DNA of 11,971 nt from NCBI GenBank assembly GCA_904502145.1, contig CAJGDH010000036.1:1-11971 (forward strand). Direction: 5' to 3'. The notes beneath the pieces were generated by a model. That model saw nothing but the letters and a program-made list of their open reading frames with translations, was not told the DNA's origin and searched no databases. This document shows positions 1 through 7,107 of the stretch, in pieces. Source of the DNA: an uncultured Eubacterium sp. (GTDB lineage Bacteria; Bacillota; Clostridia; Lachnospirales; Lachnospiraceae). The translations under genes and the position numbers were made by a program. The first letter of the stretch is position 1. Every line of letters starts with the position of its first letter.

Positions 1-3
1 AAA

Positions 4-1896
4 ATGTTTGATCTGCAGGAGGAACTGAAGAAGCTTCCGGCAAAACCGGGGGTTTATCTGATGAACAATGCCCAGGACGAGATCATTTATGTGGGGAAAG
101 CCCGGGTCCTGAAGAACCGTGTCCGCCAGTATTTCCAGGCGGGATACAAGCGCAGTGTGAAGATTGAACATATGGTTTCACATATCGAATATTTTGAATA
201 TATAATAACCGACTCCGAACTGGAAGCCCTGGTGCTGGAATGCAATCTGATCAAGGAACACCGTCCCCGCTACAACACCATGCTCAAGGACGACAAGGGT
301 TATCCCTACATCAGGGTCACCGTCCAGGAGGACTTCCCCCGGATCCTTTTCTGCAGGCGGATAAGGAGGGACAAGGCGAAATATTTCGGTCCCTACACCA
401 GCGCCGGGGCAGTGAAGGAAACCATAGAGCTTCTCAGAAAGGTCTACCGGATCCGGAACTGCAGCCGGTCCCTGCCCAGGGATTTCGGGAAGGAGAGACC
501 CTGCCTCTACCATCAGATCAACCAGTGTGACGCTCCCTGTCAGGGCAATGTCCCTGCTGAAGAATACAGGAAAAACGTGGACCGGATGATGGAGTTTCTC
601 CGGGGCAACGACCGGGGGATACTGGAGGACCTGGAGCAGAAGATGAAGGACGCGGCCGCGGACCTGGAATTTGAGCAGGCGGCGGAATACAGAGACCTTA
701 TGGACAGTGTCCGCAGGATCAGCGAGAAGCAGAAGATCAATGAGATCGACGGGGATGACCGGGATATCATTGCTCTCAGTGCAGACGATCAGGAAGCGGT
801 GGTCTCCATCTTCTTTATCCGCAACGGGAAGCTTCTGGGGAGGGACCATTTTCATATGTCCGGTGTGGAAAACAGTGATGATTCCGAGATCCTCACCGAT
901 TTTCTCAAACAGTTTTACCTGGGCACCCCCTTCATCCCAAGGGAGATCCTGACGGAGGCGGAGATATCCGACCGGGAGATCCTGGAGAAATGGCTGGGGG
1001 ACAAGAGGGGGTCCAAAGTGACCATCTCCGTGCCCAAACGGGGCAGCAGGGCCAGGCTGATGAAGCTGGTCAAGCAGAATGCCCAGGAAGTGATGACCAA
1101 GGATAAGGAGAAACTGAAACGGGAGGAGAAGCGCACGGTGGGTGCCATGCACGAACTGGAGCAGCTTCTGGGAATCCCGGACCTGGTCCGGATGGAGGCG
1201 TTCGATATCTCCAACACCAGCGGATTCCAGAATGTGGCCTCCATGGTGGTCTTTGAAAGGGGAAAAGCGAAAAAAAGCGATTACCGCAAATTCCGGATCC
1301 GCTCAGTGGAAGGACCTGATGATTACGCATGCATGGAGGAGGTCCTCACCCGGCGTTTCAGCCACGGACTCCGGGAGATGGAGGAGCCGGGGGACGACGG
1401 AAGCGGCTCCGGAGGAACATTTACCCGTTTTCCGGACATCCTGATGATGGATGGAGGAAAAGGCCAGGTCAATATCGCCGTAAAGGTGCTTGACCGGCTG
1501 GGGATCGATATCCCGGTCTGCGGCATGGTCAAGGATGACAACCATCGCACCCGGGGTCTTTACTACCGGAACGAGACCGTGGAATTTCCCAGAAATTCCG
1601 AGGCATTTCAGATGATCACCAGACTCCAGGACGAGGCCCACCGGTTCGCCATCGAATACCACAGGAGCCTCCGGTCCAAGGGGCAGACCCGGTCAGTTCT
1701 GGATGATATCCCGGGGATCGGACCGGCCAGAAGAAAAGCTCTTCTTAAGCATTATCCGGACATCGGCGGGATCAGGGATGCCTCCGTGGAGGAACTTGCC
1801 GCCATCCCCGGCATCACCGGGAAAGTGGCCGGGGAAATATTTTCGTATTTTCACGGCGGGGAATCTGTTCAGGATGAACCGGATGTGCTATCATAG
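4..1896 (+). CDS. uvrC: UvrABC excinuclease subunit C
   Basis: UvrC makes the 3' and 5' incisions around a DNA lesion after UvrA and UvrB have located it, in cytoplasmic nucleotide excision repair. The 630-residue product has the full family layout. An N-terminal GIY-YIG nuclease domain (about residues 13-95) shows PGVYLM and IIYVGKA. A UVR domain follows at about 205-240, for contact with UvrB. The RNase H-like C-terminal nuclease has acidic residues at D401 (AFDISNTSG) and D483 (MMDGGKGQV) and the KDDNHRTRGLY segment at 510-520. Two helix-hairpin-helix motifs (PGIGPARR, PGITGKV) lie at about 567-621. Length is normal. A Gly/Ser-rich stretch (GDDGSGSGG, near 465-473) sits in a linker that usually varies. 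The ATG at 4 matches the usual family start, but only three upstream bases are visible, so its ribosome site and promoter are outside the window. hprK follows after 33 bases. Confidence 0.97.
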   Translation: MFDLQEELKKLPAKPGVYLMNNAQDEIIYVGKARVLKNRVRQYFQAGYKRSVKIEHMVSHIEYFEYIITDSELEALVLECNLIKEHRPRYNTMLKDDKGYPYIRVTVQEDFPRILFCRRIRRDKAKYFGPYTSAGAVKETIELLRKVYRIRNCSRSLPRDFGKERPCLYHQINQCDAPCQGNVPAEEYRKNVDRMMEFLRGNDRGILEDLEQKMKDAAADLEFEQAAEYRDLMDSVRRISEKQKINEIDGDDRDIIALSADDQEAVVSIFFIRNGKLLGRDHFHMSGVENSDDSEILTDFLKQFYLGTPFIPREILTEAEISDREILEKWLGDKRGSKVTISVPKRGSRARLMKLVKQNAQEVMTKDKEKLKREEKRTVGAMHELEQLLGIPDLVRMEAFDISNTSGFQNVASMVVFERGKAKKSDYRKFRIRSVEGPDDYACMEEVLTRRFSHGLREMEEPGDDGSGSGGTFTRFPDILMMDGGKGQVNIAVKVLDRLGIDIPVCGMVKDDNHRTRGLYYRNETVEFPRNSEAFQMITRLQDEAHRFAIEYHRSLRSKGQTRSVLDDIPGIGPARRKALLKHYPDIGGIRDASVEELAAIPGITGKVAGEIFSYFHGGESVQDEPDVLS

Positions 1897-1913
1897 AAAC
1901 AGCAATTTTTGGC

Positions 1914-1932
1914 AGAGAGGATGGATAGGATG
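1914..1932 (+). promoter_or_regulatory. Ribosome binding site deciding the hprK start
   Basis: AGAGAGG at 1914-1920 lies 9 bases before the ATG at 1930. The frame is also open from a TTG at 1909 and an ATG at 1921, but neither has a purine-rich site at a useful distance. Starting at 1930 gives MYKVKLTDLVERM, which resembles the N-terminus of known HPr kinases. Confidence 0.7.
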
Positions 1933-2859
1933 TATAAAGTAAAACTGACAGATCTCGTTGAGCGGATGGAACTGAAAAGCCTCCTTCCCGACATTGACCT
2001 GAATGAAATAGCGATCACGGAAGCTGCGGTAAACCGACTTGCCTTACAGCTTACCGGTTTTTTTGATTTTTTCCAGGCAGACCGTATCCAGATCATCGGC
2101 AATGCGGAGTATGCCTATATAAAGACTGTTCCCGATGAAAAGATGATCCCCATCTATGAGCAGATCCTCAGTACCGAGATTCCCTGCATCATTTTTACCC
2201 AGGGTAATGAACCCTGTGAGAGACTGATCAATGTTGCAGAGGCGAAGGGGATTCCCATTCTGACTTCAAGCAGGAACACTTCCGAGTTCATTTCAGTCAC
2301 ACAGCGCTGGCTCAGCGAACGTCTTGCTCCCCGTGTATCCATCCATGGCGTGCTTGTGGACGTTCACGGTGAGGGCGTACTGATCATGGGTGAGAGCGGC
2401 ATCGGTAAGAGCGAGGCAGCCCTCGAACTGATCCACCGGGGACACCGCCTGGTGTCGGATGATGTGGTGGAGATCCGTAAGGTAAGCGATGACAAGCTGG
2501 TGGGAACTTCCCCGGATATCACCAGACATTTCATCGAGCTCAGGGGGATCGGCATCGTGGATGTGAAGAGCCTTTTCGGTGTGAAGAGCGTAAGGGAATT
2601 CTGCGACATCGACCTGGTCATCCGTCTCGAAGACTGGAACAGGGACAAAAACTATGACCGTCTCGGCCTGGGGGAAGAATATATCGAATTCCTGGGGAAC
2701 AAGCTCGTCTGTTATTCCATACCGGTGCGTCCCGGCAGAAATCTTGCTGTCATCGTTGAATCGGCAGCCAGTAATTTCCGGGCCAAAAAGATGGGATACA
2801 ATGCCGCCCAGGAACTTTACAACCGGGTGACCGGCAATCTGCAGAAAAACGGAGAATAG
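1930..2859 (+). CDS. hprK: HPr kinase/phosphorylase
   Basis: This bifunctional cytoplasmic enzyme phosphorylates HPr and Crh on Ser46 when glycolytic intermediates are high and removes that phosphate when inorganic phosphate is high. It is the sensor for CcpA-dependent carbon catabolite repression. With the ATG at 1930 the protein is 309 residues, the usual length. The N-terminal domain (1-130) includes FFDFFQADRIQIIG. The catalytic domain has His139 in SIHGVLVD, a P-loop GESGIGKSE at 154-162 and the HprK signature ELRGIGIVDVKSLFGV starting at E203. The C-terminal segment NFRAKKMGYNAA is also typical. The TTG at 1909 would add seven residues and is less likely. The gene lies between uvrC and a glucokinase gene whose start overlaps or nearly abuts its stop, so the three are probably co-transcribed. 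A likely substrate, the Ser46-bearing HPr-like protein, is encoded about 4 kb downstream. Confidence 0.96.
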   Translation: MYKVKLTDLVERMELKSLLPDIDLNEIAITEAAVNRLALQLTGFFDFFQADRIQIIGNAEYAYIKTVPDEKMIPIYEQILSTEIPCIIFTQGNEPCERLINVAEAKGIPILTSSRNTSEFISVTQRWLSERLAPRVSIHGVLVDVHGEGVLIMGESGIGKSEAALELIHRGHRLVSDDVVEIRKVSDDKLVGTSPDITRHFIELRGIGIVDVKSLFGVKSVREFCDIDLVIRLEDWNRDKNYDRLGLGEEYIEFLGNKLVCYSIPVRPGRNLAVIVESAASNFRAKKMGYNAAQELYNRVTGNLQKNGE

Positions 2860-2861
2860 TG

Positions 2862-3800
2862 ATGAAACGATACTTATTCGGCGTGGATCTTGGAGGGACC
2901 ACAGTCAAGAACGGAATATTTACCCGGGAAGGGGACCTGCTTCACAAGTGGGAGATTCCCACGGACCTGAGGGAGGGTGGAGCGAACATTCTGGCGGACA
3001 TCGCCGCTTCCCTCAGAAAGACGGCGGAGGAACAGGGTTTATCCTATGAAGAGTTCGGCGGCCTGGGTATCGGTATCCCCGGAACGGTGGACAGGGAAGG
3101 AAATGTTTTCGGATGTGTCAACCTTGGCTGGGGGTTTACCAGGGTAAAAGAGATACTTGAACATCTGTCCGGACTTCCCGTGGAAGTCGGAAATGACGCC
3201 GATGTAGCCGCCATGGGAGAACTGTGGCAGGGCGCGGGCAAAGGCTGCCGTGACCTGGTCATGATCACCCTCGGAACCGGTCTGGGCGGGGGTGTGATCT
3301 CCGACGGACATCTGATCAGAGGGGCCCACGGATTTGGTGCTGAGGTGGGGCATATGTGTGTCTGCCCCACAGAGACGGAATACTGCAACTGCGGCAAGAG
3401 AGGCTGCCTGGAGCAGTACTGCTCCGCCACCGGGATCGCCCGCCAGGCGGAAAAAAACCTGCTCAGATCAGGCAGGGAGAGCAGTCTGCGACAGCTGGAT
3501 TCCATCACCGCCAAAGATGTCTTTGACGCCTGTAAAGCGGGTGATCTTTTTGCCGTGGACCAGGTGGACCGGTTCGGAAGGACCCTGGCTATGGGCATGT
3601 CCTATATCGCCTGTGTGACGGACCCGGAGATCTTCGTGATCGGCGGCGGGGTGTCCGCCGCGGGAACCATCCTTACGGAGGCGGTGATGCGCCATTACGG
3701 GGATTTTACCTACGGGCGGCAGAGGGACGTGGACATCGTTCTTGCCCAGCTTGGCAATGATGCCGGAATCTACGGCAGCGCCGGACTGTTTATGCACTGA
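2862..3800 (+). CDS. glk: ROK-family glucokinase
   Basis: The protein is predicted to phosphorylate glucose with ATP to glucose 6-phosphate in the cytoplasm, feeding glycolysis. It is 312 residues from the ATG at 2862. The N-terminal ATP-binding loop is DLGGTT at 9-14. The catalytic Asp is probably D112 in GNDAD. The ATP-site segment LGTGLGGG precedes the ROK zinc site, made of H164 in GHM and C175, C177 and C182 in CNCGKRGCLEQ. GTG at 2859 overlaps the last base of the hprK stop and is an alternative start, but GGAGA at 2851-2855 is better spaced for the ATG. The protein has no N-terminal helix-turn-helix, so it is an enzyme rather than a ROK repressor. Exact sugar preference (glucose, N-acetylmannosamine or another) cannot be proved from motifs. 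Location beside hprK supports a role in sugar catabolism. Tandem terminators follow the gene. Confidence 0.9.
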   Translation: MKRYLFGVDLGGTTVKNGIFTREGDLLHKWEIPTDLREGGANILADIAASLRKTAEEQGLSYEEFGGLGIGIPGTVDREGNVFGCVNLGWGFTRVKEILEHLSGLPVEVGNDADVAAMGELWQGAGKGCRDLVMITLGTGLGGGVISDGHLIRGAHGFGAEVGHMCVCPTETEYCNCGKRGCLEQYCSATGIARQAEKNLLRSGRESSLRQLDSITAKDVFDACKAGDLFAVDQVDRFGRTLAMGMSYIACVTDPEIFVIGGGVSAAGTILTEAVMRHYGDFTYGRQRDVDIVLAQLGNDAGIYGSAGLFMH

Positions 3801-3816
3801 TTTATAGAAAAGAAAT

Positions 3817-3848
3817 TCCTCTCCTGCGGAAAGGAGAGGATTCTTTTT
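3817..3848 (+). terminator. Intrinsic terminator 1 after glucokinase
   Basis: TCCTCTCC (3817-3824) pairs perfectly with GGAGAGGA (3833-3840) around an 8-base loop, and is followed by TTCTTTTT. It starts 16 bases after the glucokinase stop. Confidence 0.85.
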
Positions 3849-3859
3849 GCAGAATTCAT

Positions 3860-3889
3860 AAAGGGAGGCACAAAGCTCCCTTTTTTTTT
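3860..3889 (+). terminator. Intrinsic terminator 2 after glucokinase
   Basis: AAAGGGAG (3860-3867) pairs with CTCCCTTT (3876-3883) around an 8-base loop, within a run of nine T at 3881-3889. This second hairpin lies 20 bases after the first stem, so the two should give near-complete termination before murB. Confidence 0.87.
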
Positions 3890-3903
3890 GTCTTTATTTC
3901 ACA

Positions 3904-3932
3904 TTGAGAAAACAGGACCTATAAGGTATTAT
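3904..3932 (+). promoter_or_regulatory. Sigma-A-type promoter for murB operon
   Basis: TTGAGA (3904-3909) and TATTAT (3927-3932) each match five of six bases of the housekeeping -35 and -10 consensus, with a 17-base spacer. Transcription should begin near 3939, giving a leader of about 35 bases before murB. Its position directly after two terminators supports a new transcription unit here. Confidence 0.75.
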
Positions 3933-3972
3933 TAATGCTGTATGAATAAAACCAATCGGCGGGAGATATGTG

Positions 3973-4899
3973 ATGAACCATGTATTTCAGGATAGTTTAG
4001 AAAAGATACTTAGTCAGGGAACTTTATTGGTGAACGAACCCATGCATAAGCATACTTCATTTTCCATCGGCGGACCGGCGGATTATTTTGTGTCCGTAGC
4101 CAACGCGGATGAACTGTCTGAAGTGTGCAGATTATGCCGGTCGCAAGGGGTTCCTTTTTATATTGTGGGAAACGGCAGCAATCTCCTGGTCTCTGACCGG
4201 GGGGTACGCGGGGTGGTGATCCACCTGGGCAAGCTGTTCTCCGATGTGGAACGCCGGGGGGACATCCTTACCGTCCAGGCGGGAGCCCCCATGTTCAAGG
4301 TGGCCAGGACAGCCCTTGAGGCCTCATTGGCAGGCTTTGAGTTCGCGGCCGGGATCCCCGGCTCCTTCGGCGGAGCCGTGGCCATGAATGCCGGAGCTTA
4401 CGGCGGGGAGATGAAGGATATCCTGGTGGATGTCGAGGTGCTGACTCCGGAGGGGGAGAGACTTACCCTTGCCGCGGAGGAAATGGACCTGTCCTACCGC
4501 CACAGTATTGTTTTCGACAAGGACTACATCGTCCTTTCCGCAAGGATAAAGCTGATCCCCGGCGAAGCGGACAGGATCAGGGCCAGGATGGAGGAACTGT
4601 CCCAGGCCAGGAGGGAAAAACAGCCTCTGGAATATCCCAGCGCGGGGTCGACCTTCAAAAGACCCACGGGTTATTTTGCCGGCAAACTGATCCAGGATGC
4701 CGGGCTTAAGGGCTACACCGTCGGCGGAGCCAGGGTTTCGGAGAAACATTCCGGCTTCGTGATCAATCAGGGTGGGGCCACCGCCGAGGAAGTATGTTTC
4801 CTGATCCGCCAGGTGCAGAAAAAAGTCAGGGACAGATTCGGGGTTGACCTGGAGACGGAAGTACGTTTTCTGGGATTCGGCCAGGAGGTGGAACCGTGA
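3973..4899 (+). CDS. murB: UDP-N-acetylenolpyruvoylglucosamine reductase
   Basis: MurB is an FAD enzyme that uses NADPH to reduce UDP-GlcNAc-enolpyruvate to UDP-MurNAc, the second committed step of peptidoglycan precursor synthesis, in the cytoplasm. The 308-residue protein shows the FAD-binding segment GNGSNLLVSDRG (66-77) and AGIPGSFGGAVAMNAGAYGG (about 126-145). The motif YRHSIV carries the predicted active-site R176. S226 in AGSTFKRP is the likely proton donor, and a catalytic Glu lies in LETEV (293-297). The short form around GYFAGKLIQDAGLKG marks a type II MurB. GTG at 3970 is in frame, but GGGAG at 3961-3965 is spaced 7 bases from the ATG at 3973, which is preferred. It is first in the murB-rapZ-whiA-HPr-like unit and its stop overlaps the rapZ start. 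Confidence 0.96.
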   Translation: MNHVFQDSLEKILSQGTLLVNEPMHKHTSFSIGGPADYFVSVANADELSEVCRLCRSQGVPFYIVGNGSNLLVSDRGVRGVVIHLGKLFSDVERRGDILTVQAGAPMFKVARTALEASLAGFEFAAGIPGSFGGAVAMNAGAYGGEMKDILVDVEVLTPEGERLTLAAEEMDLSYRHSIVFDKDYIVLSARIKLIPGEADRIRARMEELSQARREKQPLEYPSAGSTFKRPTGYFAGKLIQDAGLKGYTVGGARVSEKHSGFVINQGGATAEEVCFLIRQVQKKVRDRFGVDLETEVRFLGFGQEVEP

Positions 4900-5762
4900 G
4901 GTTCGTCATCGTATCCGGCATGTCCGGTGCCGGGAAAAGTACCGCCCTGAACATGATGGAGGATATCGGTTTCTTCTGTGTGGACAACCTGCCGGTGGAG
5001 CTTCTTGTGAATTTTGGCGAGATCGCCTCTGACCGCAAGGTCGATGTGAATCAGGTGGCCGTCGGTGTGGATATCCGGAACGGGGACCGGCTGTTGGACC
5101 TGGATGAGCAGCTGGCTCTTTTATATGAGCTGGGAATCAAATATGAGATCCTCTTCCTGGACGCGGATGACCGGACCCTGGTCAAACGGTATAAGGAGAC
5201 CAGGAGGACTCATCCCCTGTCCAAGGGTGACCGGCTGGAGACCGGGATTGCCCGGGAGAGGGAGAAGATCGCTTTTATCCGGAAGCAGGCGGATTATGTC
5301 ATAGACACCACTTCCCTGCTGACCAGAGAACTGAAGCTGGAACTGGATAAGATATATATCGAAGATAACAAATATGGTAATTTTATCGTCACTGTCCTGT
5401 CCTTCGGATTCAAGTACGGTATTCCCGAAGATGCGGACCTGGTGTTTGATGTCCGTTTTCTCCCAAACCCTTACTACGATCTGGAACTGAGGAATTACAC
5501 GGGAAATGACAAACCCATCCGGGATTTTGTCATGAAACACCAGGAGGCCGGTCATTTTCTGGATAAAGTGGAAGACCTGCTCACTTTCCTCATTCCCAAC
5601 TATGTGAATGAGGGAAAATACCATCTGATCATCGGGGTCGGATGCACGGGCGGAAAGCACCGTTCAGTCACCATCGCAAACGGTCTGTACGACAGACTGA
5701 AGAGTCTGCCTTACAGTGTCAGGATCGAACACAGGGATGTGGAGCGTGGGAATACCCGATGA
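4896..5762 (+). CDS. rapZ: RapZ/YvcJ family P-loop nucleotide-binding protein
   Basis: RapZ-family proteins bind and hydrolyse nucleotides. In E. coli RapZ is an RNA-binding adapter controlling glucosamine-6-phosphate synthase through small RNAs. In Bacillus the homologue YvcJ affects competence, and its molecular role is less clear. The 288-residue product has a Walker A loop GMSGAGKS at 8-15, a Walker B-like LFLDADD near 86-92, and the C-terminal family signature GCTGGKHRSVTIAN from 249. The GTG at 4896 shares GTGA with the murB stop and has AGGAGG at 4883-4888, 7 bases upstream, so translational coupling to murB is likely. whiA starts 13 bases after its stop. The usual Bacillus neighbour yvcK is absent from that junction. 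Whether this protein regulates cell-wall sugar supply in this organism is inference from its place behind murB. Confidence 0.94.
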   Translation: MRFVIVSGMSGAGKSTALNMMEDIGFFCVDNLPVELLVNFGEIASDRKVDVNQVAVGVDIRNGDRLLDLDEQLALLYELGIKYEILFLDADDRTLVKRYKETRRTHPLSKGDRLETGIAREREKIAFIRKQADYVIDTTSLLTRELKLELDKIYIEDNKYGNFIVTVLSFGFKYGIPEDADLVFDVRFLPNPYYDLELRNYTGNDKPIRDFVMKHQEAGHFLDKVEDLLTFLIPNYVNEGKYHLIIGVGCTGGKHRSVTIANGLYDRLKSLPYSVRIEHRDVERGNTR

Positions 5763-5778
5763 GGAGGAGCAGAACATG
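5762..5778 (+). promoter_or_regulatory. Ribosome binding site deciding the whiA start
   Basis: AGGAGG at 5762-5767 lies 8 bases before the ATG at 5776. The frame is open further upstream to 5716 inside rapZ, but that extension has no ribosome site and adds residues unlike WhiA. The MSFSSDVKKEL start matches the family. Confidence 0.8.
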
Positions 5779-6723
5779 TCATTTTCTTCGGATGTGAAAA
5801 AGGAGCTGTCCCGGGTGGACAGCCTGGACAGGTACGACCGGGTGGCAGAGATCGCCGCGCTGATCGCTTTCGGGGGAAAGATCTACATGAAGCCAGGAGA
5901 GATTCCGGCTTTCCTCTTTCATTCCGAGAACCCGGTCACTGTGGAGCGTTTTATCCGACTTGCACAGGACTACGGGATCAGCCCTGTGGGAACAGGGACG
6001 TCCAAAGCCTACGCCGGGGAGACGGATGCCGCCGGAAGGTCTCTGCTGAGACAGTGCGGTTTCATCGACAACCTGGGGAGGATCGTGGACGAGGAGGAAT
6101 TCTTCGAGAATGCCCTGCTGCAGAAGAACAGCTGTCAACGGGCTTTTTTAAGGGGAGCTTTTCTCGCGTCGGGGTCCATCACTGATCCCAATAAGAACTA
6201 TCATTTCGAGATCTCCTGCAGCAGGGAGATCACGGCATTTATGCTGCAAAGGCAGATGGAGTTCTTCGGCCTGGAAGCCAGGCTGGTCCGCCGGAAAAAA
6301 TCCTTCATCGTCTACATGAAGGAAGGCGCCATGATCTCGGAGATCCTGGCGGTTATGGGGGCCGGAATCTCCAAGCTGAATTTTGAAAATATCCGCATCT
6401 ACAAGGATGTCAGGAACGTGGTGAACCGTAGGGTGAACTGCGAGACGGCCAATCTCGGCAAAACGGTATCGGCCGCAGTAAAACAGATAGAAGATATTGA
6501 ATATATAAAGAAGGCCATCGGTTTCAGGCGGCTGCCGGAACCATTGAGAGTGGTGGCCTGTGCGCGTCTGGAGGATTCCTCAGCCACATTGAAGGAGCTG
6601 GGGGAGAGACTGGAGCCGCCGCTCGGCAAGTCGGGGGTCAATCACCGGCTGAGAAAGCTGAGCAGGATCGCAGAGGAGTTAAGGGAAAAAAATCATCGAG
6701 AAATCAACGGGAGGTCATTATGA
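5776..6723 (+). CDS. whiA: WhiA DNA-binding protein
   Basis: WhiA is a conserved DNA-binding protein of Gram-positive bacteria. It controls sporulation septation in Streptomyces and influences cell division and chromosome segregation in Bacillus. The 315-residue product opens with SFSSDVKKEL. It has a LAGLIDADG-like N-terminal domain, with RAFLRGAFLASGSI at 122-135 and a second half including YHFEISCSREITAFMLQ. The C-terminal helix-turn-helix lies at about 268-305 (LKELGERL, GVNHRLRKL). The LAGLIDADG fold in this family is thought not to cut DNA. The gene follows rapZ by 13 bases, and its stop overlaps the next start as ATGA, so it is inside the murB operon. No WhiA target site was identified in the window. 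Confidence 0.95.
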   Translation: MSFSSDVKKELSRVDSLDRYDRVAEIAALIAFGGKIYMKPGEIPAFLFHSENPVTVERFIRLAQDYGISPVGTGTSKAYAGETDAAGRSLLRQCGFIDNLGRIVDEEEFFENALLQKNSCQRAFLRGAFLASGSITDPNKNYHFEISCSREITAFMLQRQMEFFGLEARLVRRKKSFIVYMKEGAMISEILAVMGAGISKLNFENIRIYKDVRNVVNRRVNCETANLGKTVSAAVKQIEDIEYIKKAIGFRRLPEPLRVVACARLEDSSATLKELGERLEPPLGKSGVNHRLRKLSRIAEELREKNHREINGRSL

Positions 6724-6977
6724 TTACAAAATCTATGTCAGTCAACATTCCTGAAGGGCTGGATCCCAGCAGTATTGCCATGTTCATACAGATCGCCAGT
6801 CAGTATGAGAGCAGGATCTATGTGGAAGTGGAGAAGAAGAGAGTGAACGCCAAGAGTATCATGGGCATGATGAGTCTGGGTCTCCCGCAGGGTTCCGGTC
6901 TGACAATGATCGCGGACGGAAAAGATGAGGATAAGGCTCTTGTTCATATTGAAAAATATCTGAATAATGAGCAGTAA
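6720..6977 (+). CDS. HPr-like (Crh-type) protein lacking active-site His15
   Basis: This 85-residue protein has the HPr fold pattern but not the phosphocarrier site. HPr normally has GLHARPA around His15; here the equivalent residues are G13-L14-D15-P16-S17-S18, so His15, Arg17 and Pro18 are all replaced. The regulatory site is intact: Ser46 lies in NAKSIMGMMSLG (43-54), the sequence recognised by HprK. By family knowledge, such a protein cannot take phosphate from enzyme I, but could be phosphorylated on Ser46 and act as a CcpA co-repressor, as Bacillus Crh does, or as another regulatory partner. The start ATG overlaps the whiA stop (ATGA), with GGGAGG 5 bases upstream. In Bacillus, crh also follows whiA (yvcL). 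A true His15 HPr and enzyme I should be encoded elsewhere. Calling it Crh is inference; an HPr-like protein of unknown role is the safe name. Confidence 0.9.
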   Translation: MITKSMSVNIPEGLDPSSIAMFIQIASQYESRIYVEVEKKRVNAKSIMGMMSLGLPQGSGLTMIADGKDEDKALVHIEKYLNNEQ

Positions 6978-7029
6978 AAAATAAAAATCCTGTTCCTTAA
7001 AAATTCTAAAAAAGTTTTGAGGTTCAGGA
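6976..7029 (-). terminator. Second minus-strand terminator overlapping the HPr-like stop
   Basis: TCCTG (6988-6992) pairs with CAGGA (7025-7029), then a 2x2 T/T internal loop, then CCTTAAAA (6995-7002) pairs with TTTTGAGG (7015-7022) with one G-T pair. The loop is 12 bases. Read on the minus strand the stem is followed by TTTTTATTTTTT (6987-6976), which reaches into the stop codon of the HPr-like gene. No T-run follows on the plus strand, so this would act as a minus-strand terminator or simply as a 3' structure of the plus-strand mRNA. Confidence 0.5.
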
Positions 7030-7053
7030 AAAGAAGATGAGATCCGATCAGGT

Positions 7054-7097
7054 AAAAAAGATCAGGGCCGCCGTATTTTCATACGGCGGCCCTTTCC
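7054..7097. terminator. Strong, probably bidirectional terminator between convergent genes
   Basis: GGGCCGCCGTAT (7065-7076) pairs perfectly with ATACGGCGGCCC (7081-7092) around a TTTC loop: 12 base pairs, mostly G-C. On the plus strand TTTCCT follows. On the minus strand TGATCTTTTTT follows. It lies between the HPr-like gene and the convergent zinc-ribbon gene, so it can end both transcripts. Both T-tracts are imperfect: short on the plus side, offset by 5 bases on the minus side. Confidence 0.82.
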
Positions 7098-7107
7098 TAT
7101 CTTCACT

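Noticed and set aside
178..1152. 324-codon minus-strand open frame inside uvrC
   Set aside because: It lies wholly antisense to a well-supported uvrC, with a low-complexity composition rich in Leu, Pro and His and no recognisable domain. It is a codon-bias shadow.
1909..1929. TTG start for hprK
   Set aside because: No ribosome site lies at a proper distance, and the ATG at 1930 gives the usual family length and N-terminus.
2859..3800. ROK protein as a transcriptional repressor
   Set aside because: The protein starts directly at the ATP-binding DLGGTT region and lacks the N-terminal helix-turn-helix of ROK repressors, so a sugar kinase is the better call.
5716..5775. Upstream extension of whiA into rapZ
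   Set aside because: It is in frame, but has no ribosome site, and the added residues do not resemble WhiA. The ATG at 5776 with AGGAGG is far better.
7046..7066. Direct repeat GATCAGG at 7046-7052 and 7060-7066
   Set aside because: Only two 7-base copies beside a terminator, with no matching arms or target. Chance cannot be excluded.
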